Shown: positions 33,940 through 46,000 of the stretch, one piece after another | Layout of the letters: the number at the start of each line of letters is the position of its first letter | How positions within the stretch are numbered: position 1 is the first letter of the stretch | From: Phoronis australis | Taxonomy: Eukaryota; Phoronida; Phoronidae | Direction of reading: 5' to 3' | Length of the DNA: 64,000 nt | NCBI GenBank assembly: GCA_002633005.1 | Contig: NMRA01000708.1 | Coordinates: 1 to 64,000 of the forward strand | Translations under genes and position numbers: made by a program | The notes under the pieces: generated by a model | Databases searched by the model: none | Seen by the model: the letters and a program-made list of their open reading frames with translations, nothing else | What the model was told of the DNA's origin: nothing

Positions 33940-35265
33940 TAAAAATACATTAGAGAACAAGTCAATGCACCAAAGAGTTGTCTGACGAAAGGGTATAAGT
34001 TTTTTTTCGGAAAACTAGGTTCAAAACGTGAAAAGTAAATAATGACCAAATTGCGGCGATCGACGTGTTACGGCTAGGTATCATGCTGAATGCAGGGGTA
34101 CGTTTCTTCTAGTAAATTGTTGATAAAAATGCTAATTTCTACACGAACCAGTTCGTCTGCTCTTATTGTTGACGAGTTGATGAAATATTCGACAGCATTT
34201 TGCTGTCATGTGCATCTGGTTTAATTTGTTATTCAAGAATATTAACATCAAGCATATCCAAGGTCCTGGTGAGGTAGGGACTACCGGGACTAACAATTGA
34301 TTTGTCATTTATATGAAAGAATAATTGATGTTATTAAATACATTTTTATTAAAATAAAAAACCTGGCTGGTAATTGAAAATAAAAATTATTTGACCATCA
34401 ATTCTGCTTTCTTGGTTTTAATAATTCTTACGTCTATTGCATGTGTTAGGATTCAATAATCAATATGTACCAAGTTGAATTTTAAAATTAAAACACGTAC
34501 CTAGTTCGTTCGTCTAAAGCATAACCTCGTTTTAGAGCTCAATTTCAGTTAACTGGACAGAGCAAGCACAGTTATCATGTTTCATCAGGGGCCTCGTTCG
34601 TTCATCCGACGGAAAAGAAGCCTGTGCCTTCTAAGAGGGGTATTTTTCGCCGAGTGACGGGAAAAATGTAGCTCCCGATCACCATCAATAGAAATCCCGC
34701 CCTGTTGCAAGCTCTCATAGGCTATGTCTCAAATAGCATTTTTGTGCTCTTTCAAATTGTCACCTGTGTGGTTACACTGAGGTGATTTGAACTTCGAAGA
34801 GAAATTTCCAATCACTTTTTTAGGCCTCGTGGGGGAATTTCGCGTTATTTTTTTTTAAATATTTTTAGAGGGGAATAGAGCCGATATTCGGCCCCAAAAT
34901 CGAGGGATTGAGGGTCCTGTCCTTTTTGGAAAGAAAAAATGCATCATGAAAACACACTGAGCCTGGCTGGTCGAAGATTCGCCAGTCGCCATTACTCGGC
35001 AACGAGATGCTATCAAATATGATCTAACTTTTTGAAAACATTTATAAACTTTACACGGACATATTTTCTTTCGTCGCGGCGTATGGAAACGACCCAACGC
35101 TTCCGTATCTCAGCGTCCTTAGCCGGAGATTGTAAAACAGACAGTTGAATGTCCGTATTTTTCCTAGCCGTTCGAGCAACGCGGAATACAGCTATCTTAG
35201 CGAGCCTCGTTTTGGAACTTGCCTCCTGTCGGCGTGAATTAGGTCTATGGGCCTTGCCCAAGGGG
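33940..35265 (-). repeat. Segment duplicated in inverted orientation at 62740-64000
   Basis: The reverse complement of 62740-64000 follows this segment nearly throughout. Shared landmarks are aagagttgtctga...aagggtata near 33970, gacagcattttgctgtcatg near 34190, attgtcacctgtgtggttac near 34760 and gcgagcctcgttttg near 35200. Divergence is substantial, with many indels. No gene recognised inside. The match runs off the window end, so the true length is unknown. Confidence 0.8.
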
Positions 35266-36092
35266 CTGGCGTCAAATCAACCACTGCACCAATTATTAGC
35301 TACCATTAGCAGAATTACATAAACAGGATGTTCTCTACAAGTTTTCACGGCGACATTTCCTTGTCTTTTGTTTTCTTTCCTTGTGGCTAATGACGCTCCT
35401 TTAGTATTTTGACGCCTTGGGATTACAATTTTTGCTCACCCACCCCTGTCCGGTGGCTACAATTTCGCCAATCGAGCGGTCGCGTGACAAGTTTCAGGGT
35501 GCCACCCTGCTCCGTGACACAAGTTTCTAGCCAGTTTCGCCACAACTGTTGAAGCGTATCTGTGACTACGGGGTTGGGTTCCTAATGTGTAGGTTATTTA
35601 CCTTAGTTCACTTAATAGTCAAGCTGGCACTGCTTCAGTAACTATATGCCTTTACTCTACTTAAACATTCATAATTCACGGACATGGCTTTGTGGCATGG
35701 TGACTTCAAATGGGGAGGAGACCCTGGCCCATCTAAACCAGTTGCAAACTCTTGAATCCGCTTCAGTCTGTTACCACTTGTTTGAAGAGTAGCGGACGGT
35801 ACAAGTATTTGCTGCAGAAGTTTCGGCTTAAAAAGGGAACTGTTTTCAAAATGGCGGGACATCCAAAATGTCTGGATAGAACAGAAGAAGGCAACAGATT
35901 AGACTTTTTTTACTCGGGCAACTTCATAGAACTACTGACTACCATTCCACGCAAACCACGATTCACTTAGCCCAGATAAATGCTATCAAAACTGGCCCAC
36001 CCCACTTTCAAGACAACTATTGCATTAATGTTTTGATTGAAATCGACTAAAAGGTTCAAAATACTTTCAAAACTTGATGAAGTGATATCCAA

Positions 36093-36414
36093 CGAGGAAT
36101 CGGCACCTGAGTCGCATACGACATCTACATGGAATTTAGCAATTGAAAACTGAGACAGTCATGTTCCGGATGTTACGATTGAGACCTGATTGCGTGCTGA
36201 GTGTTGCTCACACTATTGCAGTTGCATTACTTTACTTTAAACTATTTCCCGAAACTTTGATAATAAACCGGCTATCGACGTCGAGACAACATTGACGTAC
36301 CTTTTGAACTTTCCATGTCAGAGGTCGCTGTTGAAGTAGTGCGGGAGGTGAATACGGAAAACGTAATTTTATGGCCGTATTTCCCTCGACTGATTCAACG
36401 CCTATGGGATAAAA
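36093..36414 (+). repeat. Half copy of the foldback element (left-arm orientation)
   Basis: Starts cgaggaatcgg, continues with aattgaaaactgagacag and gaggtcgctgttgaagtagt, and ends near ttcaacgcctatgggat. It parallels the left arm of 13381-14109. The opposite arm is missing. Confidence 0.6.
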
Positions 36415-37439
36415 GACATTTCTGAACCAAAATTTTCAGCTAATTGTCAAAAAAATTTTCCACTATTGTCTGTCATGACTTTTGACACAATTTTTGACAA
36501 AACTACTGAAGTCAAATTTCGGCGAAGCTCCTCTACTTTTTAAAACTTAACTGTTGTTGTGGTAAATAAAATCCCCATTATTTGGAAAAAGAAGTTAAGT
36601 GCATCTTTGGTAAGAATAAAGAGAAACGGCAATACCGCTTCAAAACAATACAGTCGCTAGAAATTGAATTTTACCCACTGAGACATTTTTCAATTAAGAT
36701 CCACAGTAACTTGATGGATATTCCATCCAAGCTGAATGCCGACAGTACTGTTAAAGACCCACGCAGCCCTTTTACTAACCAAATCCCAAGTCGCAAACTT
36801 CAAATTGGACGCCATGTTAATTCCAAGGAATCTTCCCATTGAAGAAAGCAATGAACTACATTCGGTCGTAAACTCTATGATGTACAGGCATTATACATGT
36901 AGGAACGCGCTCAAAACATTTGCAACAAAACAAAGGTCTCCGCCCTGAAGCATGAATACAAACAATGGATTCAAAAAGGTGCCGCATAGTGCTTTAACCA
37001 ATCAACAAAATTGTACTGCACACTGAGTATTTATATACATGTAATGAAATACAATTTCACTTACATGTACAAGTGTAACACAAATCCGCATAAGATTGAT
37101 TTTTCATTTAACTTGTCTTTCCCAGAAATTCTCCAAGTTTCACTTAATATAAATGTTCACGATGAAAACTCAAAAACGCTGTATTTGCACTCCTTTAAAT
37201 TATTATTGTTTGGTAGCTGTAAGATTTGAATTTGTTCATAAACATCCTAAAAGTTCGATTTTTGATAACACCTCATGCAAAACTGGAACATTGTCCTAGC
37301 AGCGTTTTTTCGAGGAACAGTGCACAAGCTTCGTATGGATCACATGAGCCATTTCTCAGATCGGTGATGTATATTAGCTGAATTTTGACACTCATCAAAA
37401 TTGAAAGACAGTAAATGAGTGGTAGAGAATTCTCACTTA

Positions 37440-37650
37440 CAGCATCTAAGTTATTTCTTAAAGTGAACAACACCGGCGATTGAGCGAGGGAGGTGACCGC
37501 GTAGTGGAACAGCCCATAAATGACAGTAGGAGCACAAACTTACAAACAGACAGTAAGTGGAAGAGTTTGAGCAGTGTTCTATCTCAGCATGTGGTAGCAA
37601 CGATCTGTAAGATTTCCGAGCTTTTCGCTGGCACATTTCACTCTAAAGAT
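37440..37650 (-). pseudogene. SLC25A46 exon 7 pseudo-copy
   Basis: The minus strand parallels exon 7 of the intact gene (57239-57448). It keeps the donor region (GATGCT|GTAAGT) and the part corresponding to [11 protein letters not shown]. It has lost one base near 37535, which shifts the frame, and about 10-12 bases further upstream near 37610. It cannot contribute to a normal carrier. It lies within the 35430-38130 duplicated block and has no neighbouring exon copies. Confidence 0.8.
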
Positions 37651-38560
37651 CAAATGTCACAGAAGTTTACAGTCAGTGGGCTGGGTAAGTGAATGATGGC
37701 TTAGAGTGAATTACGTGATGAAGATTTTGATTCATCCAGGAGCATGTAGGTTGGTACATATGCTTTATTATGAATATTTCAGCCGGACATACCTAGTTAA
37801 AACTTTACGTTGCAGGGATCACAATTTCCCCAGTGCCAGATGTTCTTGGGTTTACTTTGAAATTGTACTGGCACGGGGTAAAAAGGCTTTTTGGATCTCA
37901 GGTAAAAATATCTCTGTGGTGGTGCGAGACTCAACCAATCTAAAACCTGGCAGAGAGCATTGCACTCACTACCCAACTGAGGTCGCACTAGTACAGTTTC
38001 ACAGGAAAGGCGAGGAGATCTGAGGCTGCCAGCCGAACATCTTCTGAAGAAGTCGACAGTTGTAATTCCTGCAATGCAAAGTTTAAACTAGGTAGGTCCG
38101 TCTGAAATTTTCATAATTAGAGTCACAATAAACCCACTATTGGTTGTCACCTTTATTTAGACAACTTTGCACTGTAAAACTAGTCTCACCACTTTCTTGT
38201 GGTCATAGTGATGCTTTAAGTGATGCTTATATGTACTAAATTTACGTGAGCTTCCGGAAATAGGTTTTTCTTTATATTCACCAATTTAGAACGCGAGATG
38301 AGTTTTGTCATTCGCTAATTATATTACATTTGGTAACTTCAAGCTTTGTTTAGGTTTGCATTGTTTTACTAATTTTTTAATGTGGCAGCAGAGTGAGTAC
38401 CCGTAATGAACAACGGCGGAGATTTTCGTTGGTGGTGTACCACTAAAAACAACACAAAATTAAGTATTTAGATTGTATTGCATGAGCAATATTTGGATTT
38501 ATTTTTTAACTGAGCTAAAGTGTTAAAATGTTTTTTTTTTATGAATTCCTTAACTAAAAT

Positions 38561-38800
38561 ATAAGTAGGTAAATAAAACAACAAGAATGGATCAACTGAA
38601 ATTTTCGGATGTAATAACGTCCTTTGTCAACAGAAACAGAAATAAATTTTCGGATGTAATAACGTCCTTTGTCAACAGAAACAGAAATAAAGTAAAATCA
38701 AACACTTTATTTACTTTATTTCTGTTTCTGTTGACAAAGGACGTTATTACATCCGAAAATTTCAGTTGATCCATTCTTGTTGTTTTATTTACCTATTTAT
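38561..38800. repeat. Large hairpin with a tandem duplication in one arm
   Basis: The outer arms (ataagtaggtaaataaaac... and ...gttttatttacctatttat) are inverted repeats. The left arm carries two tandem copies of a unit of about 46 bp containing gtaataacgtcctttgtcaa; the right arm carries one. The loop is a short AT-rich stretch near 38695-38710. Both strands give 60-codon frames that are by-products of the palindrome. It abuts the Ngaro-like terminal repeat. Confidence 0.85.
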
Positions 38801-38810
38801 ATTCTACATT

Positions 38811-39457
38811 TATATGCGCTAACTGCGAAGCGATACCGAAGCTAGTTTACAGTGAAACAACACATGTAGTTGAGATAAAAGGTCATATATATTATGACAA
38901 ACTAAACTACTACAGATATTGGTAATTACAAAAGTTATATAACATGTTGCACTGTAAAGGTGGGTGACAATCTGCCATAGTAAGTTAAGAAACAATATGC
39001 GGAAGAATAACAGCAACACCGGGACAGCGACATGTGAAATTTGAGGATAAAGGGAAAGAATGAAAATTGGTTTGAGGGAGGGAGGGAAAGAGAAATTGAG
39101 TGAAAAATGAAAGTTGGAGAGAATTGTGGACGATGGCCCAGTGTTGCAACAAGACAAAGAGATCACGTGGTACAATTAAACCAATAATCGTAAAACAAAG
39201 AGGGTCACTGACCAGAGAATCCAAACAATATGATAATGAGGAGGAGGCAGTATAGCTTACATAAAATAATTTAATACTTAAATAATTTTTATATGCGCTA
39301 ACTGCGAAGCGATACCGAAGCTAGTTTACAGTGAAACAACACATGTAGTTGAGATAAAAGGTCATATATATTATGACAAACTAAACTACTACAGATATCA
39401 GTAATTACAAAAGTTATATAACATGTTGCACTGTAAAGGTGGGTGACAATCTGCCAN
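38811..39457 (-). repeat. Terminal direct repeats of a Ngaro/DIRS-like element, ending at an N
   Basis: About 167 bases starting tatatgcgctaactgcgaag at 38812 recur almost identically at 39291-39457, separated by about 310 bases of non-coding sequence. On the minus strand these lie downstream of the recombinase, as expected for the B1-A2-B2 split repeats at the 3' end of Ngaro elements. The second copy stops exactly at the N at 39457, so an assembly artefact is also possible. A shortened relative lies at 28305-28520. Confidence 0.55.
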
Positions 39458-39711
39458 GTGGCAATGAAAATGGGGAATAAGGGAATTAGGACACTGGCAA
39501 TACAGGCGTCCGAGGGTGAGAAATGGTGTGAGTGAAAGAGACACTGGCAATACAGGTGCCTATGAATGGGACACTGGCAATACAGGTGCCCCGCGATGAA
39601 AAGGGAGTGGTGAGCGAGGGGGGGCACTGGCAATACAGATGCCCCAGGATGAAGAGGTGGTGTAAGGAGGGGAAGCACTGACTGGCAGAGCTACCCCTGG
39701 GTGGTGGATGA

Positions 39712-40370
39712 TCATGTCAATGAAGGTGTGGGAACGTTAGCAACGGGCAAGTTTAAGGAGGAGAGACGAATGTAGTTCTTGAGCGCGTCAGACTTCCAGC
39801 GACCCATACGCTGGATGGTGGAGTCCGGAATTTGGAGGTTAGCAGCGGAGGTGGCTGCACCAATACGAAAACTATGAGATTTATAGCGTTGAGGATCGAG
39901 ACCGACGCACCCAAGTACCAAGTTAAGGTGGCGAGTGAAGTAAGAGCGAGTGATGGGGGAACCATTAGGTAACTGGAAGAGAGGGCCAGAAGAGTGGTTG
40001 GAGAGAGTGAGGTAGTGTTGAAGGGTTGCAACAGGGCAATGGGGACCAGTAGAACGGGGGATAACGAGAATGTTAGGGGTGTGATCGTGATGTTTGAAGT
40101 GGGAGATAGTGAGAGACATGGACGAAGACGTGACTGAGACATCCGAGACCTGGAGGACAGAGAATGGGGATGAGGCAGAGGTGGCGACAGTAAATTCGCT
40201 AACACGAAGGAAGGCGTGAAAGGCAGTGGAAAACATAGCGGCACAGAGAGATGCATGGAAATGAGAGTTGAGAGCAGAGGGCAGGGCGTTAAGAAGGCGG
40301 TGAAGAATAGGTGTAGTTATGGGGAGCCACGGATGGCCGCGAATTGGTTGGAAGGATCTGGATAGCTTTA
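39712..40370 (-). pseudogene. Tyrosine recombinase of a Ngaro/DIRS-type retrotransposon, 5'-truncated
   Basis: The minus-strand frame encodes the catalytic domain used by DIRS/Ngaro elements to integrate circular cDNA. Seen: the first arginine box FHAFLRVSEFT, the HxxR box SHSFRIGAAT, the downstream GRWKSDA, and the nucleophile tyrosine in NYIRLS. An ATG frame spans 39712-40236, but homologous-looking sequence (IRGHPWLPI..., LLNALPSALNSHF) continues in the same frame to about 40370. The first half of the protein, and any reverse transcriptase and RNase H, are absent. All four catalytic positions remain and no stop interrupts the fragment, so decay is recent or partial. Confidence 0.75.
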
Positions 40371-40730
40371 TTTAGTTTCAGATTTATTTTCTACGTTATT
40401 TAACTAAAATGTAAGGGTTATCTTTAAAAGTTAACCTAAGAAACTGTGAAAGACTACCAATTTCTAGAAAATCGCTCGTGATATTACGTTCGTGCGTGTG
40501 ATAAGTGAAGTCACTCTATCTATCGTCAGGTTTTTACAAGTTACTGGGCAATTTGAAGTCGTAAACTATAATTTATAAGATAGTTTTGTGTCATTATTAC
40601 GCAAAATGTTTTGTTACGTGAAACAACATAGCGAATCTTTGCAAAACGCTGCTCCGTGAATACAGTTGTGAATTCTTGGTTCTCGATATCATGGCTATGT
40701 GGTCGAATTTGGATATAAAATGATGATATA
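40371..40730 (+). promoter_or_regulatory. Presumed tetraspanin B upstream region
   Basis: Sequence between the recombinase relic and the ATG. No clear TATA box or initiator was identified. taactaaaatgtaag near 40398 echoes taactaaaatataag at 38551 on the other side of the Ngaro-like relic. Any 5' UTR exon is unknown. Confidence 0.25.
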
Positions 40731-41753
40731 ATGCCAATAAGCTGCGGAGCAAATGTTGCCAAATGCTTCTTGGTCTACTTCAACGGTTTCTTCTGGCTGA
40801 TGGGCGCCGTGCTGCTGGTATTTGGAGTATTGTTTAGATCCAACGCTTCGCTGTTGAACCTCTCCGAACTCATCTCGGCTTACCAAAACGTTTCGCTGTT
40901 TGCAGTGTTCGCCTATGTGCTACTAGGTACGTTTATGACGAGTCTTTCTACGGTCATTGTGTTTTGCAATTATGACCAATGTTAACTAGCGATGCTGTAA
41001 GCTAGCCAGCAAGATGTATGAAGACTATCGTCAAAATACAGCTAGGAACCATTGTGCGTTAAGCTCCAACTCGTACGCTAAACCTATTTGCACGTAAATG
41101 AATGAAAGTGCGTGCATCTTTCACCCCCTCAGTCTCCAGCAAAGTTCTTGGCACATTAAGGGTTTGATGGAGCTGTTACAGTTTTATTCGTAACAATGCG
41201 CCCGTTAAGTGTACAGTTTCAAAGTCCAAAATCGAACAATAAGTTAGGCAAGCGACCAACATGACTGTTTTAAAAATTGAAACGTAAATATTAGCCGTCT
41301 TCGAATTTTTAAAATCGGTGCATTATCAGACAAATTAGGGAATGCGTTTTCCACAGCAGCGTAGTTGAGCGACACGTAGTAATTAACTACTATGAAAGGA
41401 CAGGTAAGTCACAGTCTGGCTTATAGAGCTGCAGCGACAAAAGATCAAATGTTAGCGTACGAGTTGCCTCCTGTAGGCAGTCCTTAGAGGAGTCCTAGAC
41501 CTATGGTCTTGCGAGGTGAGCACAAATTTATTCATTTGTTATTTACACCCATCGTCTATTTTTGTCAATTTGCCGAGTCTCCAAAATGAACGGATGAGCA
41601 AGGAAAATTTACAAACCGTTAAGCTAATGAGAATTTCTTCAAATTTAAAGGTACCGGAACTGCTTTATTCGCTGTTTCCTTACTTGGGTGTTGCGGCGCA
41701 GTACGAGAAAATAAAGCTTGCCTAGCTGTGGTAAGTGTTACTAAGACACACAC

Positions 41754-41794
<41 letters not shown>

Positions 41795-44700
41795 NCACAC
41801 ACGCACACACACACGCACACACACACGCACCCGCAAACACGGACACACACAAACACACACACACATTATTACTGTGATACAAATATACCGAAAACGACAC
41901 ATCTTTTACCACATTCAGCAAACTTACTCTTGATGTTCAATACTAATTTGTTAACCCCAGTCACAAAGATGAGAGCTTGAGATTCAGCAAACTGAATCTA
42001 TCAGTGCTTGAGAAGCAATTGACGCTGTTAAGACTACTGAAATGTGAAGAATTAGCTATCGATTTTTCAGCTCAAGCAAAAAACTCGATCTTCTTCACGT
42101 TGATCACACTAATCACGTGCCCCTTCCAGCAATATCTGTAAGATATACTCTGTTGAAATGCAACTGTAGCTGGATCTGCCATCATTTTCAGTAGGTTCAG
42201 TATAGTTGCAAAATGTAACACCTGCTTCTTCATACTCTTGCTGTAAATTTAGATGCTTCGTGAAAGCGAGAGCAGCAAATGAGGTTGCTGAACATTCTTT
42301 TCTTTGGGTCAATTGATAATGACAGTCGGAACGGCGGTTGTTTGGAATTGCCAAATCTTTCAAGTACTCTTCTTTTAGTCTCCCACGGATAGTTTTGCTG
42401 GCAGCTTCTAGGCGCAAATATATTACAGAATGATTTTCCTGGAGACAGGAGAAATAGTGAGAGACAGTCGAAACGAGATGTTCAAACTTGCAACCACATC
42501 AGTCGTAGTTCTGAAGAGTAACCAGTCGAATGTGGAGCTGCGCAGAGCATTGTGTTGCGCAAAACATGGACAATATCAAACACAACTCGTAAAACTTGTT
42601 TTTGGCAACGAAAACAGAAATATTGTATAATTTCTTACAGCAAATAACGTGCGACTTCTATTGGATCTAAGGACACCCTATTGAATCCAGTAAGGTCTTA
42701 CACGAGGTCCAAAACCTGCTATGCTTTAGAAATGCCAGACTGAGTATTGTTGCATTAAATATCTTAATTAGCAAGTAAACATACATGTATCACAGTGATA
42801 TTCTGGAACTCTGTTCTACACTAAACTATTAAAAAAAATAAAATAGAGAAAAACAAGCTACTGGCATAATATTTTTCTTACATATTATACAAATGTGAAA
42901 TTAAATTTTCTCAAAGAAGCAAAATGTCTAGTGCATTATTTGTCTACTTTCCTTGACTTGAAACTCAACATAAATTAACACCTGGTTCATCTCAGGATGA
43001 AATTCAATACTTTTGTTGGTACCTGCACTTGGGGAGTCACGCCCTCTGATATCAGGTAGGCTTACGTTAATTAAAGTTGTATCGCAGTCCAAATTTCTAT
43101 GATATAACCAGTAAAGCAATTACATGTAACTGTTCCCCTGACATCGTAACAATTCACTTTGACAAGAATCGTCACATTACGCATTACAGTGGCTCCCAAA
43201 CAAATAACTTCTGGTCACGTGAATCCCGTAGATAAACGTTCACTGGCAAAATTTATCAACGTCTTAAGTTGGAGAAAATATAATTGGCTAATTGTCATGT
43301 CATAAAGTTAAGGTGAAACACTTTTAGAGGCGTATTTCGTGGCTTTTTAGCAGTCAGTGTTATACTGTTAGGGGAAGAGGTTTGGAGTTTAAAAGAATTA
43401 CCACGCTCATCCCATCTAGATTTGTCGGTGTCTACTTTACAATTTTGTGATTATTATGTAAATCTAATTGTTAATGCATGAAAGTTTCGTACCTGACCTG
43501 TCCTTTCACGATTAAAGAATATCTGTAATATTAGACACGGTGATAAAAATATACTGAAAGTGGATTTTAATGCAATAAAAGCAAAATCTTGAGCAATATG
43601 AGAAATAAAAACAACAACGGATTCAAGTCGGCTTGACATGTTTCGGCACTTATTGAAACACCATCATCAGAAGAAAAAAACACAATGGCCCCCTTGCTAG
43701 GCCCGACAAAAAGTAATGAAACGCAGACACAGTCAGTTACAGGGAGTGTGTTTCATTACTTGTTGTTGGGCCTAGCAAGGTGGTCACTGTTTTTTTTTTC
43801 TTCTAATGATGGCGTTTCAATAAACGCCGAAACATGTCAAGCTGTTGTTATTTTCTTAACATATGTTTAAACTTCCTGTCATGGAGTTAATATGAGAAAG
43901 CATTTAGTGATACAGTGCTGACGTGATATTTCATGTACTTGTTTAATTGCTCACGCATTTGCGACAGCCTTTAGTTCATCGTTCGGTGTTAAAAACGTAG
44001 TGAATTGCTTCTGTGTGTACTATATCATTCATTTAAATTAACTAAGATAGCCCATCCACGTAACATAAATCTGCCGTAGACATGGACTTAACGAAAACGC
44101 TTAAGCAAAGACGACGAAGCAGCGCTAGCTTTTAAGAACTGATTAACTATACTCTCTTTGTGTTATTCAGGCTTATGTAACGGAATTCCAAACGTTCGAA
44201 TCGACATATTATCTTAACTTTTACACACAGTGATAAAATCATTTCACGGTAAGACGCATACTACAGGCCCATACATTACGTGGACGAAAAACAAAAGCTA
44301 AACGCACACATCCTAATGGACAACAGATAAACAAACGTATTATTTCAGGTTTTGATATCTGGTAGGATCTCTGGTTCGAGCACCTACCTTAATTTTTGAG
44401 CCATAGACAAAAACGAAATACATGTACATCAATACAACAATTTCTTAAGCGTCATGGGATTTGGATTTAGGCCATCTTGAGTTTCGAACTTTAATTTGAC
44501 CTTGAATTTGGCACAGCCTCCGTAAAATATTACCGGTAATGAACTGTACGCCCCAGAAACGATGTACGTCATCAAGTTCAAAAGATCGAAATTGACACGG
44601 CTGCATCCGCCATTTTGAATTGTTGAAAACCCTTAAGGTTGCCATCAAACTAGTTTTCTTTTTCCTTAATTCCCTGACCGTGTATAACACATTTCCAAAA

Positions 44701-45574
44701 GAAAACTATAAGAAAATAACACTGAAGGGTCAAAAGCTTAGTAAATTGACCAGCGGCGTCGGGGAAGGAGATGAGAAACAAATAAACCCCGTGTATTATT
44801 ATTTCCTTACAGTACGCTGTCATGATATGCACTGTAATAGTGACAGAGGGGGTTGGCGCCCATTTCTTCATTGAGGAACTGCCTTCACTGACCGACAACT
44901 TGGAGTTAAACCTGAAGAGGTTGGTGAAGAACTACGAGACTAGAACGATGATGGGCAAGGCGCTAGACTACGTCCAGATCAAGTATGAGTGCTGTGGCGA
45001 AGCGGGCCCCAGAGATTACCAATTCAGCAGGTTCTGGAACGAGAGTAGGGGACAGATTCCGACTCCTTACTCCTGCTGCAAGATAGAGGAGCCCGAGGAC
45101 CTTCAATTTTGTGAGGACTGTGAGCGGCCCCGCTATATCAACGACACGCGATGCGCCCAGGAATGGAACGAGACCGAATCGTTGTTCATCAATGTTCAAG
45201 GATGTAGTCCTCATTTGTTGAATTTCATATTCAACTACAAACCGATGATAATTGGCGTCGGCGCCGGGTTCTTGGCCGTGCAGTTTCTTGGTGTCATCTT
45301 TGCTATTTGGCTGTGCGTAGCAAAGCCTGCGATTCAGGAGGAGAAGTCAGAGATTGAGCTTCCAATATTGGCTCGAAGGAAAACCGGAAAAGTTAGTCAA
45401 GGATTCGAGAGAACGTCGGCGTCACAGCCGAAACCAGACATACAGAAAATTGGCGACGGTGAAAACGTGGACACTGGTGATTCAGATGAAACGCAGGAAC
45501 AATCAACAGCTATGCGTACAACGCCCTCCAGTTCCCGCCCAGATATCGCAAAACTCAGCGACACTAATGTATGA
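40731..45574 (+). CDS. Tetraspanin B, complete three-exon gene (345 aa)
   Basis: Tetraspanins are four-pass membrane proteins that organise partner proteins in the plasma or vesicle membrane. Coding exons: 40731-40926 (ATG to phase 1), 41651-41730 (phase 0 end) and 44813-45574. All junctions are GT/AG and the phases agree. The joined protein has TM1 at about 12-33, TM2 at about 50-75, the family motif LLGCCGAVREN at 76-86, TM3 at about 88-108, ECCG at 151-154, PYSCC to 181, C192, C195, C206 and VQGC to 223 (eight loop cysteines), and TM4 at about 236-261. An acidic cytoplasmic tail of about 84 residues is long for the family. Exon 2 is only 80 bases and was found by phase and motif. I do not assign an orthologue. 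Confidence 0.88.
41746..41866. repeat. (CA)n microsatellite with an internal N
   Basis: A CA dinucleotide tract of about 120 bases begins 15 bases after the exon 2 splice donor of tetraspanin B. The N at 41794 shows the length was not resolved. Confidence 0.95.
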
Positions 45575-46000
45575 TTGAGAGGTCAATCAAAATCAGTAAA
45601 AGTGACCTACAAAGCTCATTCAAGACTCGATTAGAAAGTTAAAATCTCGTACAATTTAAAAATTACTCGAAACGTGAAACGCAATTTGTTGTTTTCCTAG
45701 TACAGTCTCGGGTGGTCACATATTACTCTGAGAGCTTCAACAGTCAGAGGGTTGAAGCAGTTATTGATATAGAATGGAAACGTCATTCACCCTTCTCTTT
45801 AAGCAGAAATAGTCTAATTCTATTGCAATTCGACGTGCTTAGCAAGCTAAAAACAAAAATCGAACAAAATTGGTCTCGTATTCCTTCCGTGATTGAATTT
45901 TGTTTCCCTTACCAACTCGTGCTCTTTTCTTGAGAGTTGGTCATCGTTTTCTTGAGTCGGTGATGGTTGCGATTGTTTTGTCAACAGAAATGAGATCCCT
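42585..46000 (+). repeat. Tandem segmental duplication, copy B
   Basis: Counterpart of 23509-33350 without its large insertions. It begins at ctcgtaaaact, the exact point where copy A meets the Gypsy 3' LTR, and continues through intron 2, exon 3 and the 3' flank. Its only private insertion noticed is the foldback element at 43605-43888. Confidence 0.85.
43605..43888. mobile_element. 284-bp foldback MITE with 10-bp target duplication
   Basis: Flanked by aatatgagaa at 43595-43604 and 43889-43898; copy A (near 27890) has a single aatatgagaa and no insert. The arms are long imperfect inverted repeats containing gacatgtttcggc..ttattgaaac and a T-rich stretch, around a loop of about 30 bases at 43728-43755. 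Confidence 0.85.

Larger units (their letters stand above)
35430..38130 (+). repeat. Segment duplicated in direct orientation from 51930-57900
   Basis: Blocks match 51930-52570, 53110-53790 and 57180-57900. The copy lacks the interval corresponding to 53790-57180, which holds SLC25A46 exon 8. It has gained half a foldback element at 36093-36414, absent from the corresponding place near 52570. Intron sequence flanking exon 7 is included, so this was DNA-level duplication and not retroposition. No intact gene seen. Confidence 0.8.

Noticed and set aside
38587-38774. Two 60-codon frames with the same protein on opposite strands
   Set aside because: By-products of the palindromic hairpin, which reads the same on both strands.
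41735-41980. Open frames reading HTHTHT or VCVCVC
   Set aside because: They are translations of the CA microsatellite.
32126-45574. Exons 3A and 3B as alternative last exons of one tetraspanin gene
   Set aside because: Exon 3A lies upstream of exons 1 and 2 (40731 and 41651), so linear splicing cannot join them.
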